64,000 nt of DNA, from positions 1,612,001 to 1,676,000 of the forward strand of contig NZ_CP093342.1 in the NCBI RefSeq assembly GCF_022637555.1, read 5' to 3'. The DNA is from Microbacterium sp. H1-D42. GTDB taxonomy: Bacteria > Actinomycetota > Actinomycetes > Actinomycetales > Microbacteriaceae. A program made the position numbers and the translations under genes. Of the stretch, positions 22,978-29,989 are shown piece after piece; the stretch's first letter is position 1, and each line of letters opens with the position of its first letter. The notes below the pieces were generated by a model, which saw only the letters and a program-made list of their open reading frames with translations, was not told the origin of the DNA and did not search any database.

Positions 22978-24657
22978 GTGGCCGAGTACATCTATTCCAT
23001 GGTGCGAGCCCGCAAGGCGGTGGGCGACAAGCTCATCCTGGATGACGTCACCATGGCGTTCCTGCCCGGAGCGAAGATCGGCATGGTTGGCCCCAACGGT
23101 GCCGGCAAGTCGACGATCCTCAAGATCATGGCCGGTCTCGACACGCCGTCCAATGGCGAGGCGAAGCTGAGCCCCGGCTTCACGGTCGGCATCCTGATGC
23201 AGGAGCCTGAGCTCGACGAGACGAAGACGGTCCTGGAGAACATCCAGGACGGCGTGGCGATCAAGGCCAAGGTCGACCGGTTCAACGAGATTTCGGCGGA
23301 GATGGCCGACCCCGACGCGGACTTCGACACCCTGCTCGCCGAGATGGGCGTGCTGCAGGAGGAGATCGACGCCGCAGATGGCTGGGACCTCGACTCGCAG
23401 CTCGAGCAGGCGATGGATGCCCTGCGCACCCCGCCGGCGGATGCCGAGGTCGCTCCGCTCTCGGGTGGTGAGAAGCGCCGCGTCGCGCTGGCGAAGCTGC
23501 TGCTGCAGAAGCCCGACCTGCTGCTCCTGGATGAGCCCACCAACCACCTCGACGCCGAGAGCGTGCTCTGGCTCGAGCAGCACCTGAAGGACTACAAGGG
23601 CGCTGTCATCGCCGTCACACACGACCGGTACTTCCTCGACAACGTCGCGGAGTGGATCGCCGAGGTCGACCGCGGTCGCCTGATCGGCTACGAGGGCAAC
23701 TATTCGACCTACCTCGAGAAGAAGGCCGAGCGACTCGACGTCCAGGGCAAGAAGGACGCCAAGCTCGCCAAACGCCTCAAGGACGAACTCGAGTGGGTCC
23801 GCTCCAGCGCGAAGGGCCGACAGACCAAGTCGAAGGCCCGACTGGCCCGCTACGAGGAGATGGCCGCCGAGGCCGAGCGCACCCGCAAGTTGGACTTCGA
23901 AGAGATCCAGATCCCCGCAGGCCCCCGCCTCGGCAGCGTCGTCATCGAGGCGAAGAAGCTGCAGAAGGGCTTCGGCGATCGGATGCTGATCGACGGCTTG
24001 AGCTTCAGCCTGCCACCCAACGGCATCGTCGGCGTCATCGGCCCGAACGGCGTCGGAAAGACCACGCTGTTCAAGACGATCGTCGGGCTCGAGCCCCTCG
24101 ACGGCGGCGATCTCAAGATCGGCGAGACGGTCAAGATCAGCTACGTCGACCAGTCCCGCGCGAACATCGACCCGAACAAGACGCTGTGGGAGGTCGTCTC
24201 CGACGGGCTCGACTTCATCACCGTCGGCAAGATCGAGATCCCCTCGCGCGCCTACGTGTCGAAGTTCGGCTTCAAGGGGCCGGACCAGCAGAAGAAGGCC
24301 GGCATCCTCTCCGGTGGTGAGCGCAACCGCCTCAACCTGGCGCTGACGCTCAAGGAGGGCGGCAACCTGCTGCTCCTCGACGAGCCGACCAACGACCTCG
24401 ACGTCGAGACCCTCAGCTCGCTCGAGAACGCGCTGCTGGAGTTCCCTGGCTGCGCCGTGGTCATCACGCACGACCGGTGGTTCCTCGACCGCATCGCAAC
24501 CCACATCCTGGCCTACGAGGGCACGGACGAGAACCCGTCGCAGTGGCACTGGTTCGAGGGCAACTTCGAGGCGTACGAGGCGAACAAGATCGAGCGCATG
24601 GGCCCTGAGGCTGCTCGCCCGCACCGCACCGCGCACCGCAAGCTGACGCGCGACTGA
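22978..24657 (+). CDS. ettA: Energy-dependent translational throttle protein EttA
   Basis: ABC-F protein that binds the ribosomal E site and gates entry into elongation according to ATP/ADP. Two ABC modules: first with GPNGAGKST, APLSGGEKRRVAL and LDEPTNHLDAES; second with GPNGVGKTT, LSGGERNRLNLAL and LDEPTNDLDVET. It has the EttA arm region between them (EEIDAADGWDLDSQLEQA) and length 559, matching the EttA family. The GTG start has a strong ribosome-binding site (GAAGGAGAG). The product is distinct from the ABC-F protein at 5358. Confidence 0.95.
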   Translation: MAEYIYSMVRARKAVGDKLILDDVTMAFLPGAKIGMVGPNGAGKSTILKIMAGLDTPSNGEAKLSPGFTVGILMQEPELDETKTVLENIQDGVAIKAKVDRFNEISAEMADPDADFDTLLAEMGVLQEEIDAADGWDLDSQLEQAMDALRTPPADAEVAPLSGGEKRRVALAKLLLQKPDLLLLDEPTNHLDAESVLWLEQHLKDYKGAVIAVTHDRYFLDNVAEWIAEVDRGRLIGYEGNYSTYLEKKAERLDVQGKKDAKLAKRLKDELEWVRSSAKGRQTKSKARLARYEEMAAEAERTRKLDFEEIQIPAGPRLGSVVIEAKKLQKGFGDRMLIDGLSFSLPPNGIVGVIGPNGVGKTTLFKTIVGLEPLDGGDLKIGETVKISYVDQSRANIDPNKTLWEVVSDGLDFITVGKIEIPSRAYVSKFGFKGPDQQKKAGILSGGERNRLNLALTLKEGGNLLLLDEPTNDLDVETLSSLENALLEFPGCAVVITHDRWFLDRIATHILAYEGTDENPSQWHWFEGNFEAYEANKIERMGPEAARPHRTAHRKLTRD

Positions 24658-24671
24658 GGCAGTCTGCCAGC

Positions 24672-25151
24672 ATGACAGCGGGTCAGAGGCTGCACATCCC
24701 CATCCATCTGCGATGGGGTGACCTCGACGCGTTCAACCACGTCAACAACACCTCGATGCTGAAGCTTCTCGAAGAGGCGCGCGTGCGCGCCTTCTGGAAG
24801 CCGAACCCGGACGAGCAGGCGCCGGCGACGGCAGTCCTGCCGTCCGGGATCGAGCACGGCATGCTGACGCTGATCGCCCGTCAGGAGATCGAGTACGTCG
24901 CCCCGGTGCCCTACCAGCGGGGGCCGCTTGATGTCGAGATGTGGTTCGGCAAGATCGGCGGCTCGAGTGTCGACGTCTGCTACGAGGTCTACAACGAGCG
25001 CGATGGCGCGGGCCGAGTGCTGTACGCGCGCTCGACCGCGGTGATCGTGCTGGTGGATGCCGTCACCGGCCGACCGATGAGGATCGCACCAGAGATGCGT
25101 GCGGTCTGGGAGCCGTTCCTCGGCGAGCCGATCCGCTACCAGCACCGCTGA
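24672..25151 (+). CDS. Acyl-CoA thioesterase, 4HBT hotdog family
   Basis: Single-hotdog thioesterase of 159 residues, hydrolysing an acyl-CoA to acid and CoA. The signature RWGDLDAFNHVNNTSMLKLLEEAR carries the catalytic Asp and the NHVNN turn. The ATG follows CAGTCT (24660-24665) by six bases and lies only 14 bp after ettA, so it probably has its own leaderless promoter. It is convergent with the unrelated double-hotdog thioesterase that follows. Substrate length unknown. Confidence 0.88.
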   Translation: MTAGQRLHIPIHLRWGDLDAFNHVNNTSMLKLLEEARVRAFWKPNPDEQAPATAVLPSGIEHGMLTLIARQEIEYVAPVPYQRGPLDVEMWFGKIGGSSVDVCYEVYNERDGAGRVLYARSTAVIVLVDAVTGRPMRIAPEMRAVWEPFLGEPIRYQHR

Positions 25152-25166
25152 CAGCGGGTGCGGAGG

Positions 25167-26051
25167 TCAGTCCTGCGGCACCCGCACCATGACCTCCTGC
25201 GCCACGCTGGCCAGCAGCTCGGAGTCACGGCTGTAGATGCGGCCGTTGGCCAGGCCGCGGCCACCACGGGCGTTCGGGGATTCCTGCACGTACAGCATCC
25301 ACTCGTCGGCGCGGCCGAAGCGGTGCCACCACATGGCGTGATCGAGACTGGCGACCTTCAGACCAGGAGTGCCCCACGCGACGCCGTGACGCCGCAGGAT
25401 GGACTCCTGGATGGAGGTGTCGCTGAGGTACGCGAGCGCCGCGCGATGCAGCCTCGGGTCGTCCGGCAGCGGGGCGCGCAGCCGCATCCAGACGGCCTGG
25501 TGCGCGACCTGCTCGCCGGAGACCTCGAAGAACAGCGGTCCGTCGACATGTCGGATGTCGGCGGGACGATCGGCGAACAGCCGCGCGGTCTCCGGATCGA
25601 CTGCCTCGAGGATCACGTCATCGGGGACGACGTCCTCCGGCGCCGGAATGCCCTCAGGCAGCGGCTGAGCGTGCTCGACGCCTGGAGCCTCGTCCTGGAA
25701 CGACGCGATCATCGAGAAGATCGGCACGCCGTTCTGGAACGCCTGGACGCGGCGGGTAGAGAACGATCGCCCGTCGTGGATGCGGTCGACCGAGAACGTG
25801 ATGCCCTGGTCGGCGTCCCCAGGGCGCAGGAAGTAGCCGTGCATCGAGTGCGCCACCCGCTCCTCCGGCAGGGTGCGCTCAGCGGCGATCAGGCACTGCG
25901 CGAGCACCTGGCCGCCGTACACCCGGCCGGTCACCATCGGATGGGAGACGCCGGTGAAGATGTCCTCGGTGGTGCGCGCCTCGGACGAAGAGAGGTCGAG
26001 TACCGTCAGCAGGGTCTGCACGGATCGGCGGGCGCGCTCGTCGTCGGTCAT
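25167..26051 (-). CDS. Acyl-CoA thioesterase II (TesB-like)
   Basis: Double-hotdog thioesterase of 294 residues. The N-terminal hotdog shows VYGGQVLAQCLIAAERTLP and HSMHGYFLRPGD; the C-terminal one shows SLDHAMWWHRFGRADEWMLY with the catalytic Asp and later GRGLANGRIYSRDSELLASV with the Ser/Gln positions. The ATG is preceded at six bases by TAAACT (26058-26063, minus strand), so the message is probably leaderless. The -10 hexamer overlaps that of the divergent gene at 26070. Confidence 0.92.
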   Translation of the reverse strand: MTDDERARRSVQTLLTVLDLSSSEARTTEDIFTGVSHPMVTGRVYGGQVLAQCLIAAERTLPEERVAHSMHGYFLRPGDADQGITFSVDRIHDGRSFSTRRVQAFQNGVPIFSMIASFQDEAPGVEHAQPLPEGIPAPEDVVPDDVILEAVDPETARLFADRPADIRHVDGPLFFEVSGEQVAHQAVWMRLRAPLPDDPRLHRAALAYLSDTSIQESILRRHGVAWGTPGLKVASLDHAMWWHRFGRADEWMLYVQESPNARGGRGLANGRIYSRDSELLASVAQEVMVRVPQD

Positions 26052-26056
26052 CCGAC

Positions 26057-26063
26057 TAGTTTA
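26057..26063. promoter_or_regulatory. Overlapping divergent -10 elements of tesB-like gene and its neighbour
   Basis: Top strand TAGTTT (26057-26062) lies seven bases before the GTG at 26070. The minus strand TAAACT (26063-26058) lies six bases before the ATG at 26051. The two hexamers share five base pairs within the 18-bp gap, so the two promoters should exclude each other. Confidence 0.5.
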
Positions 26064-26069
26064 GAAGGA

Positions 26070-26732
26070 GTGACCAGACCTCTCGTTCTTGCCGACGCCC
26101 AGACCGCCCGCGACGTCCTGACCTTCGCGGGTCGCGCGGGAACCGCATCGTCCGAGGGCGTGCGCCTGCAGGGGGCGGGAGGGATGCTGGTGCTCACCGC
26201 AGCGGCGCTCGCACCGCAGGGCCTGTTCGACCACACACCGACCGTGCTCGCGATGCGGATCGTGCACGCCGATCCAGAACTGCGCTGCGACATCGTGGTG
26301 GACGAGCTCACCGCCGGGGCAGCGCCGACAGAGCTCACGCTGCCCGACACCGGCCGTGCGCCGGCCTGGGCCGGGGTCTCGCCACCCCGCGACGGCTGGG
26401 AGCTGGTCGCGGAGCTGCCGGCGCAGATCATCGCAGAGCGTGCCCAGTGGGGCATCTCTGCGGTCGCGCACGGCAGCCCTGATGGGGCGGGAGAAGAGGC
26501 TGTCCGGGCGCTGCGCGCGCAGATCTGGGGCGAGCCCGACGAGGCATTGCTCGGCCTGCCGCGCGGTGTCGCGTTCGCAGCGCACGCGTTCGGGTTCATA
26601 TCGGGCTCAGAGCAGGTGCGCATCACCCAGTCGGGCCGCTGGACGCGGCTCGCCTTCGCCCGTGGACACGTGCTCAGCCGAGGACCGGCCGTGACGGGGC
26701 TCACGGCGGTGCGGACCACGGGCGGCCAGTAG
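26070..26732 (+). CDS. Conserved-type hypothetical protein
   Basis: 220-residue soluble protein, rich in Ala and Gly, with no recognisable catalytic motif. The N-terminal half reads like an alternating strand-helix domain (MLVLTAAALAPQGLFD, VLAMRIVHADPELRCDIVVDEL) and the C-terminal half has PRGVAFAAHAFGFISGS. The GTG is chosen because TAGTTT ends seven bases before it; sequence further upstream is the antisense of the thioesterase. Similar proteins in related actinobacteria lie next to TesB, but I cannot assign a function. Confidence 0.75.
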   Translation: MTRPLVLADAQTARDVLTFAGRAGTASSEGVRLQGAGGMLVLTAAALAPQGLFDHTPTVLAMRIVHADPELRCDIVVDELTAGAAPTELTLPDTGRAPAWAGVSPPRDGWELVAELPAQIIAERAQWGISAVAHGSPDGAGEEAVRALRAQIWGEPDEALLGLPRGVAFAAHAFGFISGSEQVRITQSGRWTRLAFARGHVLSRGPAVTGLTAVRTTGGQ

Positions 26733-26739
26733 CCGTGGA

Positions 26740-28407
26740 TCAGCCGTGAGCCGCCGCGCGCCCTGCCTGACGGCCGGAGAACAGGCATCCGCCGAGGAAG
26801 GTTCCCTCCAGTGCACGGTAGCCGTGCACGCCGCCACCGCCGAAGCCGCTGGCCTCACCGGCCGCGTACAGCCCGGGGATCGGCTCCCCTGACGCCGAGA
26901 GCGCACGCCCCTCCAGATCAGTCTGGATGCCCCCGAGCGACTTGCGCGTCAGCACGTGCAGCTTCACCGCGACCATCGGGCCCGCCGCAGGGTCCTGCAG
27001 CCGGTGCGGCGCAGCGGTGCGGATCAGCTTGTCGCCGCGATACCCGCGCATCGAGCGCAGCATGGCGATCTGAGCGTCCTTGGTGAAGTCGTTGTCCATC
27101 TCGCGGTCGCGCGCGACGACCTCCTGTCGCACGCGGTCGATGTCGAGCAGCTCGCCGCCCGGCATCGCCTGCATCTGCGTGAGCAGGGTCTCCAGATCGT
27201 TCTCCACGACGAAGTCCGCCCCCTCGTCGAGGAACGCCTGCACCGGCCCGGTCGGACCCTTCGCGAGACGCGACTTCACCAGCAGCCCCACGTCCTTGCC
27301 AGTCAGGTCGGGGTTCTGCTCGCTGCCGGAGAGCGCGAACTCCTTCTCGACGATCTTCAGCGACGTGATGAACCACGAGTGGTCGTGCCCAGTGGTCCGC
27401 AGGTGCGCCAGCGTGCCCAGCGTGTCGAAACCCGGGTAGAGCGGCACGGGCAGCCGCGTGCCGGTGGCATCCAGCCACAGGGACGACGGTCCCGGCAGGA
27501 TCCGGATGCCGTGGTCGGGCCAGACCGGGTCCCAGTTGCCGATGCCCTCGACATAGTGCCACATCCGGTCGCCGTTGATGAGGTTCGCACCGGCTGCCTC
27601 GGAGACGCCGTGCATCGAGCCGTCGACGTATGCGGGAACACCGGTGAGCATGTGCGCCGGGGGAGTGCCGAGGCGCTCCGGCCACGCGGCGCGGACCAGG
27701 CCGTGGTTGCCGCCGATGCCGCCGGAAGCGACGATCGTGGCATCCGCTCGGATCGCGAACTCGCCCACCTCCGCACGGGAGGATGAGACGCCACGCGGGG
27801 TATCGCTGTCGGCAAGCACCGCACCGCGCGCGCCGACCACGGCGCCGTTCTCGAGCAGCAGCTCGGAGACCTTGTGCCGCGCCAGGATCGTGACGCGTCC
27901 GTCTGCCTCGCCGGCTTCCACGGCGGCCGCGAACGGGGCGACGATGCCCGGGCCGGTGCCCCACGTGATGTGAAAGCGCGGCACCGAGTTGCCTGGCCCG
28001 ATGGCGCCGCTGCCGCCGCGCTCGGCCCAGCCGACGACGGGGAAGAACCCGACCCCGCGCTCACGCAGCCAGCTGCGCTTCTCACCGGCGGCGAACTGCA
28101 GATACGCCTCGGCCCACCGTCGTGGCCACTCGTCCTCATCGCGGTCGAATCCCGCATTGCCGAACCAATCCTGCGTGGCCAGCTCCAGCGAGTCGCGGAT
28201 GCCCATGCGGCGCTGTTCGGGGGAGTCGATCAGGAACAGCCCGCCGAACGACCACCACGCCTGACCGCCGAGGTTGGTCCGCGGCTCCTGATCGATGATC
28301 GTCACCTGTCGGCCTGCTGCCAGGGCCTCGGTGGCGGCGACGAGACCTGCCAGCCCCCATCCGATCACAAGAACATCCGTGGCGGGGGAACTGGGGGTGG
28401 TCATCAT
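26740..28407 (-). CDS. FAD-binding dehydrogenase (fumarate reductase/KstD-like flavoprotein)
   Basis: Flavoprotein oxidoreductase of 555 residues. N-terminal FAD motif VIGWGLAGLVAATEALAAG followed by an acidic strand end (TIIDQEP), then LGGQAWWSFGGLFLIDSPEQRR, which is highly characteristic of this uncharacterised dehydrogenase family. The C-terminus has the second FAD motif GLYAAGEASGFGGGGVHGYR. The substrate is unknown; steroid-like enones are possible by family resemblance. The ATG overlaps the globin stop by four bases (ATGA), so it is co-translated with the truncated haemoglobin. Confidence 0.9.
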   Translation of the reverse strand: MMTTPSSPATDVLVIGWGLAGLVAATEALAAGRQVTIIDQEPRTNLGGQAWWSFGGLFLIDSPEQRRMGIRDSLELATQDWFGNAGFDRDEDEWPRRWAEAYLQFAAGEKRSWLRERGVGFFPVVGWAERGGSGAIGPGNSVPRFHITWGTGPGIVAPFAAAVEAGEADGRVTILARHKVSELLLENGAVVGARGAVLADSDTPRGVSSSRAEVGEFAIRADATIVASGGIGGNHGLVRAAWPERLGTPPAHMLTGVPAYVDGSMHGVSEAAGANLINGDRMWHYVEGIGNWDPVWPDHGIRILPGPSSLWLDATGTRLPVPLYPGFDTLGTLAHLRTTGHDHSWFITSLKIVEKEFALSGSEQNPDLTGKDVGLLVKSRLAKGPTGPVQAFLDEGADFVVENDLETLLTQMQAMPGGELLDIDRVRQEVVARDREMDNDFTKDAQIAMLRSMRGYRGDKLIRTAAPHRLQDPAAGPMVAVKLHVLTRKSLGGIQTDLEGRALSASGEPIPGLYAAGEASGFGGGGVHGYRALEGTFLGGCLFSGRQAGRAAAHG

Positions 28408-28853
28408 TCGGTCTCCGTCGACTCCGTGGGTATGTGATGCTCGAGCGTGGTGCGGCCGTTCGGGACACGGCCGATGCCCGAAGGCTCGAACGTGTTCACC
28501 ATGGCATAAGCAGCGCGTTCCAGGTAGTCCCAGAGCGTGGCTTCGTGCAGAGGCGACAACTTCACCTCGTCCAGGGCCGTCCTCATGTGTGCAAGCCACC
28601 GATCACGGGCATCCGGATCGACATGGAAGGCGACGTGCCGCATGCGCAGCCGCGGGTGCCCGCGCTGCTCACCGTAGGTGGTCGGACCGCCCCAGTACTG
28701 CACCAGGAACATCGTGAGCCGCTCGGCGGCCGGGCCCAGATCCTCTTCCGGATACATGGGCTTCAGCACCGGGTCGAGTGCGACCTCGCGGTAGAACACG
28801 TCGACGATGCGCTGGAACGTGTCGTAGCCGCCGACCTCGTCGTAGAACGTCAC
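28404..28853 (-). CDS. glbO: Group II truncated haemoglobin
   Basis: Small haem protein of 149 residues, 2-on-2 globin fold, binding O2 or NO and probably used in detoxification or electron transfer. Group II features: FYREVALDPVLKPMYPEEDL, QYWGGPTTYGEQRGHPRLRMRHVAFHV with the proximal His and the conserved Tyr/Gly pattern, and the G8 Trp in DRWLAHM. The GTG start overlaps the mscS stop (GTGA) and the stop overlaps the FAD dehydrogenase start, giving a tight three-gene operon. Confidence 0.94.
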   Translation of the reverse strand: MTFYDEVGGYDTFQRIVDVFYREVALDPVLKPMYPEEDLGPAAERLTMFLVQYWGGPTTYGEQRGHPRLRMRHVAFHVDPDARDRWLAHMRTALDEVKLSPLHEATLWDYLERAAYAMVNTFEPSGIGRVPNGRTTLEHHIPTESTETE

Positions 28854-29917
28854 TTCTGCTCGCCTTCCTCATCGCCGGTCTTCTTGCGTCGCCAGATGCC
28901 GCGGTCGGGAACCGCCGGCACTCCGGTGACGGCATTGGGGCGCGTGATCGGCGGGTTGGCGCCGCGCACCCGTCGAGCGCCGTCCATGCCTGTGACGGTC
29001 ACAGCGTGCATGCTCGGCACCAGGATGTCGTTCTCGAGCAGAGCGGCGCGCAGACGGCGGCGCAGCTCCTGCGAGACGTCGTCCCTCGCATTGGCGCGGG
29101 TCTTCATCACGACGCGCACGAGCAGGGCGTCCCCGTCGATCGACTCCAGACCCCAGACCTCGGGCATCTGGATGACGCGAGTGCGCCATTTCGGATCCTT
29201 GGCCAGGCTCTGGGCGGTGGTGAGCATGGTCTTCTCGACCAGGTCGAGGTCGGCATCGGGCGCGACGCCGAGGTCGATGATGGCTCGGGCCCATCCCTGC
29301 GACATGTTGCCGATGCGAGTGACCTCGCCGTTGCGCACGTACCAGAGGGTGCCGTTCACGTCGCGCACCTGTGTGATGCGCACGCTGACGTACTCCACGA
29401 CGCCGGATGCCAGGCCGAGGTCGACGACGTCGCCGATGCCGATCTGGTCCTCGGCGACGATGAACATGCCGTTGAGGACGTCCTTGACGATGTTCTGCGC
29501 GCCGAAGCCGAGACCAGCGCCGACTGCGGCGGTGATGAGCGTGAGCGAACCGAGGATCTTGTCGTCGATGGTCGTGATGATCAGGATCAGGGCGACGATG
29601 ACCAGCGTCACGTTGACGATGTTCTGCAGGATCGTGCCGAGGGTGCGCGTGCGCTGCACGAGGCGCATGTCGGCCAGCGGCGAGCGCTCCAGCGCGACGG
29701 TGTCGGCGACGTCGGCCTTGCTCTTGGCATTGTCGACGATGCGGTGGACGACGCGGCGGATGACGAGGCGCAGCAGGAACGAGAGCACGACGCACACCGC
29801 GATGATGATCGCGATGTTCAGCAGCTTGCCCCCGATCGCGGTCAGGACCGCGAGGAACTTCTCCCAGATCGTGGGGTCGTCGGTGGCCGCAGCGGCGGCG
29901 TGGAAGAGGGAAGTCAT
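28850..29917 (-). CDS. MscS-family mechanosensitive ion channel
   Basis: Small-conductance mechanosensitive channel, 355 residues, opening under membrane tension to release solutes. Three N-terminal hydrophobic helices, with the pore-lining helix seen as ITAAVGAGLGFGAQNIVKDVLNGMFI (Gly/Ala-rich), then a cytoplasmic beta domain (QIGIGDVVDLG). I place the start at 29917 because on the minus strand TAGAAT (29925-29930) ends seven bases before it; an upstream start at 29950 would lie inside the long palindrome. First gene of the mscS-glbO-FAD dehydrogenase operon. Confidence 0.92.
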   Translation of the reverse strand: MTSLFHAAAAATDDPTIWEKFLAVLTAIGGKLLNIAIIIAVCVVLSFLLRLVIRRVVHRIVDNAKSKADVADTVALERSPLADMRLVQRTRTLGTILQNIVNVTLVIVALILIITTIDDKILGSLTLITAAVGAGLGFGAQNIVKDVLNGMFIVAEDQIGIGDVVDLGLASGVVEYVSVRITQVRDVNGTLWYVRNGEVTRIGNMSQGWARAIIDLGVAPDADLDLVEKTMLTTAQSLAKDPKWRTRVIQMPEVWGLESIDGDALLVRVVMKTRANARDDVSQELRRRLRAALLENDILVPSMHAVTVTGMDGARRVRGANPPITRPNAVTGVPAVPDRGIWRRKKTGDEEGEQK

Positions 29918-29924
29918 CCCCTCG

Positions 29925-29930
29925 ATTCTA
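29925..29930 (-). promoter_or_regulatory. Candidate -10 of the mscS operon
   Basis: TAGAAT on the minus strand, seven bases before the mscS ATG, directly abutting the long perfect palindrome at 29931-29975. Confidence 0.55.
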
Positions 29931-29975
29931 CTGATGAGGTCTCTCCGCACGCTGGGTGCGGAGAGACCTCATCAG
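29931..29975. promoter_or_regulatory. Perfect 20-bp-arm palindrome between pepN and mscS
   Basis: Arms 29931-29950 and 29956-29975 are exact reverse complements, separated by gctgg. The structure lies 15 bases beyond the pepN stop and touches the mscS -10 element. It could terminate pepN or act as an operator over the mscS promoter. There is no T-run on either side, so it is not a textbook intrinsic terminator. Confidence 0.75.
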
Positions 29976-29989
29976 GGTTGCGCTGCGGA

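Noticed and set aside
22057..24636. Minus-strand open frame of 859 codons opposite ettA
   Set aside because: Antisense of a clearly real ABC-F gene; no start signal and no homology-like motifs.
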